Source of the DNA: Isohypsibius dastychi
Taxonomy: Eukaryota > Tardigrada > Eutardigrada > Parachela > Isohypsibiidae
Direction of reading: 5' to 3'
NCBI GenBank assembly: GCA_034696485.1
Contig: JAQIWT010000822.1
Location: forward strand, 1 to 14,750
DNA: 14,750 nt
In this document: positions 1 to 11,200 of the stretch, piece after piece
Numbering within the stretch: the first letter of the stretch is position 1
How the letters are laid out: each line of letters begins with the position of its first letter
Program-made: the position numbers and the translations under genes
The notes under the pieces: model-generated
Told to the model about the DNA's origin: nothing
Databases searched by the model: none
The model's input: only the letters and a program-made list of their open reading frames with translations

Positions 1-1792
1 TGATTGACTGGGCACTGGGCAGTTTGGCCGTGCAGTTAAAATTCTGGGCCGTGCAGATTAGGTTTTTCTCCTCGTAGTCTTTTCAAGAACCGCTGACGAG
101 TGAGTGACTCGTTGTAGCTGGGTTCTCTGTTCAGCAGTCATTGGTACTGAGTTGGGCAGTTGCCGAGTGATTGAGGTGTGAAGTCTTGTACGTCGCCAGA
201 AATTTGTGGATTTCGTTGTGCTTAGCTCATCAGTGCGAGTCTGGGCTCTCGTAGTAAATGCAGGTTTCCGACTGATTCTTCGAGACCGCGATGTCGTTCG
301 TCGAGAACTCGCTTGCCGTAGCCTTTTTTGTGTCACAGTTGTTGCCATTTTTCTTCTGGGCTTCGTTGTTGGCTTCAGCGCTTTCGGTGTCTTACAACAA
401 GGACAGTCTAGACGTCGCAGAGATTGGATTCCATGATGGCAACGGTTTCTTTGCCGTTCTTTTTTTGACCGAACCATTTGTTTTCCATTTCTAGATGAAT
501 CTCGACTAGATGATTTCTGTTGCGCTAACTATGTAACAGTAATCACCTCACCTTATATTGACATCGGTGTATCTGATCAGAACTTTGCCATCGTGATTCT
601 TTCGATCTTTGTTCGGCTTTGCTGTCCGTCTTTTCCCTCTTGCACCCATTCGAGATACTCTTTCTGCAAGCAAATTTGATGACATGTTTCTGTAAAAGTA
701 ACATCGCGTGAAGACTGACCTCGTATTCCAGAGTGCAGGAAACGATGCGCAAGTTTCATAGTTTTACTTTTACCTGTGATGGCAGTGCAGATTCACGCAA
801 GGTGTTCGAGACAGAGTGCTGATCTGTCACATTGGTCGCATCTGTACCCGCGACACCGAGATTTTCTGTGGACAAGCACTCGGTACAGTGGGTCACCGAT
901 ACCGAACAGAGAGTCACTACAAATGAGTACGAAGTTCGTAAAACTTTCAGATTCTGGTACTTAAGACGTAAACCAGACACTTTACCTGTAAGTGTTAGAT
1001 AAAATCCAAACTCAGAAGGACATCATTCTTGATCCTGAACAACATTTCGCAGGAAAACACGAACTTGAACAAGCGAAACTTTTATCCTCCACAAGCCAAG
1101 TTTTACTTATGAGTGAAAACGATCTGCTTTGCGATCGGCTTTGGTAGTGTGCTTGTGAGAATCATATACCGACCTGCAATTTTCGTATCTTTGTTATCGT
1201 TTCCCGTTGCGGCTGCATTTACGGTAAGGTGTTTGTTTTAGGGGGTGGGGGAATTTTTGGGTCGCTGAGATGTTAGGACGCGTCCGAGGATTTGTGGTTG
1301 GTTATTGGTAGCTAACTGGACACATCAGATAAAAAGCTCCAGTTACCTCTGCCTCATTTTGAACAGGAACTTTCGATTTCGTCGTTACCCTCATGCTTGC
1401 ATATTCGGCAGGTTTGAGTTTTTTGTTTGTCGTACACAGTGTCGATTCCTCGCTTCTCAGCTCGACGAAGGAAAATTGTAAAATTTGGGCATACAGAACA
1501 AAAGCCCGAAGCAAGCGCCCAGGCTACCGATTACTACCAGTACCGATGTTCACTATCATCTCGCGGTGCCCATGCATAGCCGCCTGGTTGCGGGTCTAGA
1601 TATGGCCAAGTAGAAATTGCGTCATGCGTGGATTTTCTGGTACTTTGTTGTTCGATGAGCTTGTGGTTTCCCATTAGCCTGACCAGGTCACAAGATATTT
1701 AGATTCGAGGGCTAAGAGTACGTCAATGATTTCTACCGTATACGGAGATCATTTTATCACGAAGAGACAAAGAATCCGCTTCGGACTGGCCT
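1..1792. other. No supported gene (region downstream of Fas1)
   Basis: I find no family I recognise here. Plus-strand frames at 291-494 (very hydrophobic start, SLAVAFFVSQLLPFFFW) and 1393-1599 (signal-peptide-like start) are short and lack convincing splice partners. A perfect donor (gtaagt) at 988-993 on the plus strand follows no long open frame. A 10-nt direct repeat (ggccgtgcag) occurs twice within the first 60 nt. Confidence 0.5.
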
Positions 1793-1798
1793 TTTATT
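1793..1798 (-). terminator. Fas1 polyadenylation signal AATAAA
   Basis: Minus-strand AATAAA about 110 nt past the Fas1 stop, in an AT-rich stretch. It is the first canonical hexamer downstream of the stop and would give a short 3' UTR. The cleavage site itself cannot be placed from sequence. Confidence 0.5.
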
Positions 1799-1908
1799 TT
1801 TAATAACAATCCAATGAGATCGATCTATAGGCACGCTTAAAGCTTACTGTAATCGCGAATGTAAAAGCGTCATGAACATTTCAAAATCTACACGAAACCA
1901 AACCAGCT

Positions 1909-2238
1909 CTAAAACCTGAACACTTGTCGAAAAACCAAAAACAAAATGGCGGACAGTCCAACTACGACATCTGCACCACGCGCCCTCCTCGCAGAATTGA
2001 TGAACACAATATCCTTGTCGCGTTCAAACAACACCTTATCGACAATGTGAATAACACCATTCACGGCTTGAATGTCCGTCTTGATTATCTTGGCCGTGTT
2101 TCGATCACCACTTCGGATGGACACATCTGAATTGTTCCGCAGAATCCGCAGATCGCCAAACATTGAGAAGAGTTTCTCGTTATTTCTCAATGCATCTGAC
2201 TGAATTCTGTTCCCAGCAATAATGTGTCGTTTCATAAT
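1909..2238 (-). CDS. Fas1: Fas1 exon 9: end of repeat 4 and C-terminal anchor
   Basis: Three hundred and thirty nt after acceptor atttcag to TAG at 1911-1909. Encodes IMKRHIIAG, the H2 motif AVNGVIHIVDKVL, a basic spacer (SARRARGAD) and hydrophobic VVVGLSAILFLVF, then RQVFRF at the end. Small residues N, S, A and G before the hydrophobic stretch offer candidate GPI attachment sites. Confidence 0.92.
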   Translation of the reverse strand: MMKRHIIAGNRIQSDALRNNEKLFSMFGDLRILRNNSDVSIRSGDRNTAKIIKTDIQAVNGVIHIVDKVLFERDKDIVFINSARRARGADVVVGLSAILFLVFRQVFRF

Positions 2239-5200
2239 CTGAAATAATTATTTTAATATTCCATGACAAACAAATCTGAAATCTTACAGTTTCGAGCAGT
2301 CGACTTCGCGACATGAGAAACTCGCGATCAACCGTCGGCACTTGTTCCCACGCGTAATCAGATGGAGCGAAAAACGTGAAATTCGTGCCGAGATTCGTCA
2401 GCCTACTTCGCAGATCTCCAGCTTGATCAAGAGCCCTTGATGTCCGCTGCAGATTGTCTTCAGAATCGAGCTTGTCTCTGATATTCATGAACGGGATTCC
2501 CAAGACGTTATCGATAACATGGATCACCGCGTTCGTCGCACCAACATCGGGTTCGATAATCCGAGCTCGAACACTTCCCCCCTCAACTGTCACAGCTGAA
2601 AAACAAAGACCCCCAATTTCAAAATGGCGTCTTGCAGAAACGTGTTTTGGGACATTTACATCGTGAGGCTCCTGTTCCGTGCACCGTGAATGTTAGTGAC
2701 GACCCATCGCCAGACGTTGCTGTTGTTTCGTTTGTGATGGCGTCCGAGCCAAGTCGGCCTGGTACAATGTGCAGGTTGATGATACGCTCCAAGTACTCGC
2801 GATCTTTCTGAAGCATTTCCACTCGGTTCCTGGGAAGTGTGTTAATGGCACGGTTGCTGGGAATGAATACGGTGATGTCATTCTGACTGCGGAGGTGCTC
2901 GAGTAATTTGGGATCGGCGCTGTTGAACCACTCGCGGAATTTGAATAGACTGCGACGTGTGTCGATGATCTCTTTGGCGTTCTGCTCAATCAGCAACAGA
3001 ACTTTCTCAATCACATGCAGCACTCCGTTGCTCACTGCAGCGAACCGAGAAAACGTGTCAGGGGGTCGTGTTTGAAGAGAGTACTTGTGTCATACCTGGA
3101 ATGTTGGCTTGCACCACGTTGGTGTAGACTCGGCCTTGAGCAAACTTCGGGGTACCTTTTACAGTCTCACTGTAGACTTGTGCTGAAAACAAAATTCAAT
3201 TTAGATCTGCATTTCGAATGAAAACAAAATGGTGAACTCACGTTCGCCAGAAGAGTTCGTGTAACCAATGTAACATTCAGGAGAACCCATTTCCCCATTG
3301 AGCATCGTGGAGAACCCTTCGAGTTCGGGGCGTGTCCGAAGCAGGTCTGCCAAGGTTTCGTTGAATGTCCGCAAAAACAGCGTCTCTCCTGGAATAACAT
3401 GTCCGCGAACCGTGGCGGAGTCGAATGTGCCACGGTTCTTCATGGCGGCAAAGGCAGCGTTGTTCGGGAGAAAGTAGGTGTAGACTTGGTTCGTGTCTTG
3501 AAAGGCTGTTATTTGGGTCAGCTGACGGAGTTCGTCACGGAGTTCGCTGCAGAAAATAATATATTTTATAACAAGGGAACGTATAAGTGGGGGGGGGGGG
3601 CTTACTCGAGACCGAGTCCGGAATAACTTTGAGCAGATGGGTCCTCAATGAATCTGGCCGCCGTGACCGAGGTCCCGGTTGGAGCTATGAGGTCGTCAAT
3701 GGTATATATTATTTGGCTTCCAATTTGAAAGGGTCGCTCCGTGAGAATCAGCGCGTTGTTGATGAACATTTTCTGCGTTACAAAAACAACAGATCAGAAA
3801 ACGAAAATAAACTCAGACCGCTGTTTTTCCACACTCGACAGAAAAAATTCCTTTCGTTTCCGGGGTATCATGTTCCTTGGAAAACATTCTGCTTAAGAAG
3901 GAATTTCTCACCGCTTGCTCTCGGCCGGGAGCGGGCTGTAAATAGCGCAACCAGAGAGGTCCGTTGAAGAAGCCACTGGAGATGCGGCGTTCCTGTTTGA
4001 TCGGCGACTGAGCAATTTCCATCAGCCTACGCTCATTCCAAGCACCGGGAGCTGTAATTAATAACACCATACGTACTCATATTTCTCCAGTCGCTTCACA
4101 AACACTCATTTTCTTAAATCAACATGCGGCATTGACCGAAAAGTCGCCATTTTTCGGATCCGAATTTTGGAACTATTCCCGATTGGCCAGTAGAAATTTC
4201 CATAAAATAACCATCATCAGTGTAAACTCCAGTTCAAAAAAACTGATCGCAAACTTTCTCTGAACCTGAATATCACCAATACGTAAGTTTTCAATCCCCC
4301 AGGTTTTCCCAGAGCAATACAAAGGCAGATATTTCCGTTCCCGGTACTGTACTATTAGCCACGTCTCTACCATTCTTCGTTGAAGTGACAGAATTCGATT
4401 AACAACAAAATTAACAACAGCATGCCAAGAGTGGGCATGCGAAAATCCGGGAAACTGTGTGGACATTTTTGATATGGTGTTGTCGATTATAATGATAATT
4501 ACCAATATGGTTTTGGAGGATATCGGAGTTGATGGGAGCATTGCGATTTGAAGCTCTCCATCTGCTAATGGCATCATTGGTTGGCACGAATATTGTCAGG
4601 GGAAGAAGAGGGTTAGTGAGGAGTCCCTGCATGGCATAGCTGGAATTGATGAGGCGATGGAACTGCAAAACAAGCCAGATTTACTTTACTGCCCAAGAAG
4701 AATAAAGGCTTGGAAAAGCCATGAGGCAAAACTGTGGGATTATCTGGACTGAATTAATTAATCATCGCATCCCACAACACTGTGGGGCTCTGGAATGAGG
4801 TCACTTAAATAATCGATATCAAAGTAAGTGGTCAAGACGTCTTCGTTGCACTTGTCACAACTTCTTCCCATCATTACCACCAATCAACAGAAATCGCCAG
4901 TGACGCCTTGATTGTTGAGATGGGGAAAGCACTTGGGACAAATTAAAGCTGCCAATTGAACAATGAACTCGAACAACCTCAAGAACCAAAAACTGCGAGG
5001 AACTCCCCAAGACACCCAGAAAATAGTCTTCAAAATTTATCGCACAAAACCAATTGGAACACGAGATATCCGTAGAGTCAACCATCTGTGAGGGGAATGA
5101 CCCTCGCTCACTTGATTACGGAGTTTGTCGCATTCAGCAACGAACCCCGAATCGTACAACCCACCCGTGAGGGTCTGAGTTCAGGTGAAACAGAATTCAA

Positions 5201-8200
5201 GCTATCGAAACATCAGCCAACATCAACGCTTTAACATACTGTACAAGCAACTTGCTGTAAGACAAACCAGAATCTTGGTGCGGGACTCCTCATAGGCACC
5301 GAAATAAGTCTTTGAATTCAGGATTGCAAACCAGCTTTCGGACAGGTACTGCTCGGAATACAACATTCACGTGCTACTCAACTTTCATAAAGGTCGGCAT
5401 TTTCTGCTTCGAATTTAAAAATATTCTACATTGGCCAGTCAAACTTTCCCGTGGATTAAGCATCATCAGTGTAAAAGTCAGTTTCAAAAAACTAATTTGA
5501 AAATCGCTTTGCATTTCACCAACACGTAAGTTGTTATGCTAGCAGGCTTGCTTCAACGTTGTACCATTCAACATTAGCCACGTTTCTACTGTTCTTCATT
5601 GAGCTGTCTGAATTCCATTAACAACAAAACGACAGCATGCTCACCAAAATTGTTAGGATAGAAAATCGTTCTTTCATGTCTTGTTGTGTATACTACAATA
5701 CTTAACCTGACTTAAAAGATTTTGTGATCTTTTCCCAGAATGATTGTAGTTAGCCGGGCCGGGCTTTTTTTCTTTGGAAAATAGATCCAAAAAATTATTT
5801 CAACGATGTTATGTCGTTGGTTGCTGGAATACGACATTTCCCTTCTCGATTCTGGAATAAATCACGTTGACTGTTGCCACCTTGTAATCTGACTTCGTGA
5901 TGATGTCGTCACTAGTGATTTGTTTCTGACCGCTGATTCGTGTCAAAGCAAAAGAAATGATATGTTTACGTGGTTGGAGGAATTTCTTTCTCCAATCAAA
6001 CTCGAATGAAGAGCATAGATTGTCAAACTGGCACTAGTAATTTTCAATCCTCTAATCATTGTAAAACTGCTGACGTCCCGCTGATGAATTATGGCTGCTG
6101 GCCTTCCTAACGGCTAACACCGCCAATTACGGTGGGCTGGGCTGTGTGGTTTGCACAGGGCGATCATGCGTGAGCTGCACTTTAAACTCAAACAAAATTC
6201 AAATATTCGCTAGACTGTAAAGTCAACACTCGAAAGAGAGAAATTCGCGTTTTTGCGAATAAAATTCAATTGACATCACTTCGAATAAAATGGCAATTGA
6301 GAAGCTCATTTTCCATCGTCAAACGTATAATTTATCGGTTATCACAAAAAAACACACTGACTAAAAATACTGCAACGGAATATTGTTTTTCGAAATTTGC
6401 GAGAACGATTTGCAATCGGCATAAATCGCCGATGAAGGGTCCCATTTCGTTCATAAACAGCAGGGGTTTGCGTTTTATACGGCTTTAAATAATTGCTGTT
6501 GAAGTTTTAGGAATGAGAAATGCGTTTGGTGAGATAGCACGAGACTCTGAATCGATCCTGCTAACCCACATTCTGGGACAAGTCATAACACTCGGAGTAA
6601 CTACAGAGCCATGCCTATGGGACAGACAATTATTTTTATTATTTTCTTTTCTTTTGCCTCATTCCCTTCTGAAATAATATTAGCATTGGGGGTCTTATCA
6701 GAGCTCGGACCATTCTGCCTTCTGGGATCATAACATTTATGACACTTCCGTGCACTGGACAAATAATATTCCAGAGTCAACTTTGCAAATTAGCTCCACT
6801 CATCCTCGAATTTCATCAACTCCCACACATCGATATCTGTTTTACGAATTCCTCAGTTCTGAGTGCAGTAAAACTAATTTTCCAACATTACAGTTAGCGT
6901 ATCGCGAGATTTAGTATCAGGTTGGAAGAGAGATTGTAGAATTGTGGCTGAAAATTTGAAGCTGGCATCAAGTTCATAATTCAGTCAACAAAATGGAAAA
7001 TAATAGCGAACAATAGTCCCTGAGAAGTAATGTTTTTCGCCACAAGAAATGTTGTATACTTTAGATTGCCGTATTTAATACATCAATCTCTTGGCAAAAA
7101 TCAATCATCTCACAAACAGAAAGTTTATCAGTGCGCTCAGTTTTAAATCAACTGATTTTTTCCTATATACATAAAATATATTTAGACAAATTTTACGAGT
7201 AATACCGGTATTCATCTAGAAAGTGATAAATTTACTTGAATTTAAAATTCATATACAATTAGAACCAACTTTTCCAGACCATATTTTTTCGAGTGAAACG
7301 ATGTTGTGTGAGATTTCAGTTTCTCCAAGTCAATTAAAATGTAAATCGCCAAACGTTTGCTTTTACAATCATTTAAGTGCCAGAGGGAAGCACGCAAGGA
7401 AGATCACGTTCCTGCAATAAGGCGCACGTTTGATAAACCAAACAAGACATGGCCGGCATGGCGCTTCTTTAGAAGCGCCAGCCCAGAAGCCAAACAGAAG
7501 CAGCTCAACCGGACCGGAAATGTCAAGTTCAAAAGGCGAAAGAAGACTGGCAAACAAACAACATCCCCTAATTCCATTTGCCCGGCTAATTCACGTCAAC
7601 TCTGACCGGGGTGCATTTGTTGGAGCACAGTTCCCGTTCTTAAACCACATGTCCGAGCCGATTTGTAATCATCATGCAAAATAAGCCGGCTCTGGCAAAA
7701 AAGAGAGAAAGAAAGACATGCTCGACCAGTTGTGTCCAATTTCACACCAAACCTGATCGAGTGTGATGAATAAATGTTTTGCAAATTGTCGACGGATTAA
7801 TTCGTTCTCATCTACACTTTCACCTAGAAATGCACGACCATGAAACGTGCCGGTTTGAAAAGCCTCAGTTTTAACCCCGAAGAAACAGTCAACTACAAAA
7901 CAATCAAAAAAATAATAGATTTCTAGACTTTGCCGTTGCGTTTGCAGTATTTTTATTCATGAATCAAGAATATGCAAGAATTTATGCAAGATCTTCCCTT
8001 CGTATGTTTTTACCACACATCTACAAAATTCAGCGTCTCTCGTAGTAACATCGCCCAATATCCGTTGTAAGCCTACTACACCGTACATGTACGTTTTACA
8101 ATTCATCAAAACAATACTGGTAGAGAGCCAATAAAACAAATCATAACGCAATAAAAACATAAATACTAAAAAATCAAATTTAGAATTATAAAGCATGCTT

Positions 8201-11200
8201 GTATACAGAACGGACGTATGCTTATCGGAATATAATTTCATGCATCTTTGTGAATCTTGATCCAGATAAACTGAACTTAAAATTCTGGCCGAAATTTAGC
8301 CGAATTATAAAGTTCTGAAATGAATCAGTGCTGTGCGATCAGTGCTGTCGGTCGGTGAGCGCTCACTCAAAGGTTCATTACTCATCCTGAAAAGAAGCAT
8401 ATTTGCAAATGTGAAATCTGGCTGGACAGCATTGTATGCTACGTCGTGATTTTGAAATGCATCTGCCAGCTAAAGACAGCCTGGTGTGTCGGTGATTGTA
8501 ATGGATGGGGCTATTCAATGGCATTCCCCCTTCAATGGGAAGATATGACCAGCGGTCGGTCCAGCACCGAAACCCAGAGGCCAATTAGCCATAATGATCA
8601 CTTCATTTTCGATGGAGCGTGAGTGGAGTGTGCTGTTGAACAATTGCCAAGTAGCCAGATTACAAATGCTCCCACTCTTCCCCCATTCTGCTCTAATTAC
8701 CAACACGGACAATACAATCTGCACAAACTTTGAGACATGTGCTTGTTTACAGGCTGAGAGTATGCCCAGTGGGGATAAACTTCTTGCAGAATCGAATCAG
8801 AAAGCAAAGACCCCTGTGATGTCATAACGGAGTGGTCGTTTGTCCTGCGATCGAATAACATTTGCCCCGTGTGACGTCATTGCATTTTCATTCCAGAAGA
8901 GCGGAGACACTTGAAGCGTGTCAGAGCTGAAGATTTTCACATTCGAGGGTTGACTTGTTTGTTGATGAATTTTTTCCTCGAGTTTGAAATGTGCAATTTG
9001 CACAGCTCTTCACAACTGAAGATCTCCGAACGCTGGCATATTTCAAATGTTCGACACGATTTTCACACTCTGTTGGAGATTGGACAATGTGAACACTCTT
9101 TTTGACAGCTCTTCTCCCTCTCCACATGTCGCGCTTGCGTAATTTTTTTCCTCTCCGGACGGAATGAAACGAAATGACAAACGACGTACTTTGTCATGCA
9201 AATCTTATGCGTAAAACTGAAGTGAGACTCATGAAAAAAAACTGTATGAGTCCTGAAGTTGGATTTCCTGTCGGAAACTCCTGGAGGTCTTCGCGAGAAC
9301 TCCTCGTGGGTCGCTAGTGACATACCACTACTTTCATCGTTTCTTTACTAATTCAGTGAAGCAAGTGTTTTTGTTCGCGCCTCGGAAGTGCGTTCTTCAA
9401 CAAAACACTTTTGCTGAGACTTGAAATTGGAGGGTTTTGCAGGAGTCAATGTGTTTTTTCCCATGAGAATGTGTTATCTTGACTCTTGCTTGTCAGTCGA
9501 TGCAGAACGGTGGTTGCATTATTGTTCGTGTACAGACACTTCGTCGAAAACTTCGCCGAAAATTGATTTCCGAAATCGCGACACCTCGCCGAATGAAAAC
9601 TCATTTTCGCCGAAGAGACACTTCGCCGAATTCAAAAACATTAAATTTTGGACGACAGGACACTTTGCCGAATCGAAATTCACTCTTTTTTCGCCGAAAA
9701 GACAGTTTGCCGATCAAAGTAAATCCGAGTAGACGATCTAGTTGGTTATTTTTGGTAATAACTACTTCCTAGAAAGTTTCCGGAAACTATTTCCTAGAAA
9801 GTTTCCAGAACAATTCTCCAGCGAATCCCGAATTTTTTGATCCGAAGCAGTATAAGCATACGGAACCATTTGGTGGCAAGGTATCAATTTTATCGATAGG
9901 CCCCATGAGAAATATCCCACCACCCCCTGGATTTCTGGCGGAAGTGCGTTTGACTGTTCAAACAGCGGGGGTTTAGGCAGAATTCGGGTGGAGTGGGAGT
10001 TTCGGGGTTGGGGGCTCGGGGGCGCAGCCCCCGTGTGGGGTTTGCGGGGGCGGAGCTCCCGCAGAGTTAAGGGTACGGGAGTTCCCGCATTAATAGGTTC
10101 TAACATGAATGATGAAAACCGTTGAGTGGAAAGGAACCCCCAAGCAGAATCTCATGTGTTTCCTCCCGGGGCTCCTAAGGTCTCGCCACCAAAAATGATA
10201 CGAGATAATATTTCTCTCGGATAGAACTCATCGAACCGAGTGGCTCAGCATACTGTACAAATGGGGTAAAATTGATCATGAGGCATAATCCCAGACAACT
10301 TCGACAAAATGTCCTTTCGGCGAAATGTTCTTTTAGGCCAGATGTCCTTTCGACAAAATGTCCTCTTCGGCAAAATGTCCGTTCGGCAAAAAATCATTCG
10401 GCAAATAGTCTTCTCGGCTAAAAAAATCGGCGAAATGTCTTTTCGGCAAGATGTCGTTTCGGCGAATCAAGGCAGTACCTTATTGTTTCGCGTCTCATGT
10501 CGTTTATTTTGCCGACCTCCAAAAAATCTATTCTTCTCCATACAAGTCGGATGAAAATATACGCTGGCCAGTGAAAATAGCCGTAACAATCCACGCCGCT
10601 TGTCTCACTCCAACAAAGCCCCCCAAGAAAAATAAACAGAGCAAAGCAGCTCTAGAGAACCTGTTCAAGCGTTCATGATGCACATGTCCTGAACCTGATC
10701 CGCTAACCGGCCCTGTGTAGTATAGTGCATGTTCATGCTCAAATAAACCCCAATCTGGATATCTGTACAAGAGCGCATTTTCGATGGGCTTTGTTGCGCT
10801 GAGCCGTTAAAAATATCCCCACGAATAAATGCTCCTATTTACATCGCTAAATCCCTGTAATCCCATAGTTTACCCATAATTCCGCATCAGCACACAGCTG
10901 AGCTCCAAATGCCCGGCTACCAATTTATTGGCGCCCCACTTTTTCAATCAGTTTTCAAGTTTAACAAACGAGAAAGTCCGCCCGCTTTGATTCGTCCTAA
11001 CGCCTAACTGGCTTTTTTAATTTCTTCTCACAGTTAATTACTGTTCAGTCGACCGGCGGTCGATTGCCTCATTGACACACAACACCGCCGCTTGATTGGA
11101 AGGATGGGAAAAAAATCGGACAGAAACTAGCCGGATCAAACAGATTGGTTTTTTTGCGAGGCTAATCAAAAAAACAGCATTGATAACGGCATGAGCTGGT

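Larger units (their letters stand above)
9536..10466. mobile_element. Fold-back-like non-autonomous DNA element, about 930 bp
   Basis: The left end holds repeated TTCGCCGAA-type units and the right end holds the reverse complement, TTCGGCGAA-type units in a 16-17 bp tandem array, so the ends are inverted with respect to each other. The interior has no transposase frame; it has a repeated TTCCTAGAA motif and a GC-rich hairpin cluster. This matches the general plan of fold-back or MITE-like elements with subterminal tandem repeats. The superfamily cannot be assigned, and no target-site duplication was identified, so the exact ends are uncertain. Confidence 0.5.

Noticed and set aside
291-494. 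Plus-strand 67-codon frame with a hydrophobic N-terminal half, possible membrane protein exon
   Set aside because: No consensus donor near its end, no partner exon I could join, and no recognised family; the minus strand is equally open there.
1393-1599. Plus-strand 68-codon frame with a signal-peptide-like start
   Set aside because: The part after the hydrophobic start is featureless and an antisense frame of the same length overlaps it; likely chance in the Fas1 downstream region.
9766-9820. Heat-shock element array
   Set aside because: TTC and GAA blocks are often separated by three bases instead of the two required, so only isolated pairs fit.
9762-10106. Minus-strand 114-codon frame rich in Pro, Arg and Thr
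   Set aside because: It runs through the GC-rich hairpin cluster and the duplicated TTCCTAGAA motif, so its composition is explained by repeats; no domain is visible.
10309-10554. Plus-strand frame with a repeating MSFRQNV pattern
   Set aside because: The repeat peptide is simply the translation of the 16-17 bp tandem array, and unit lengths vary so the frame is not maintained.
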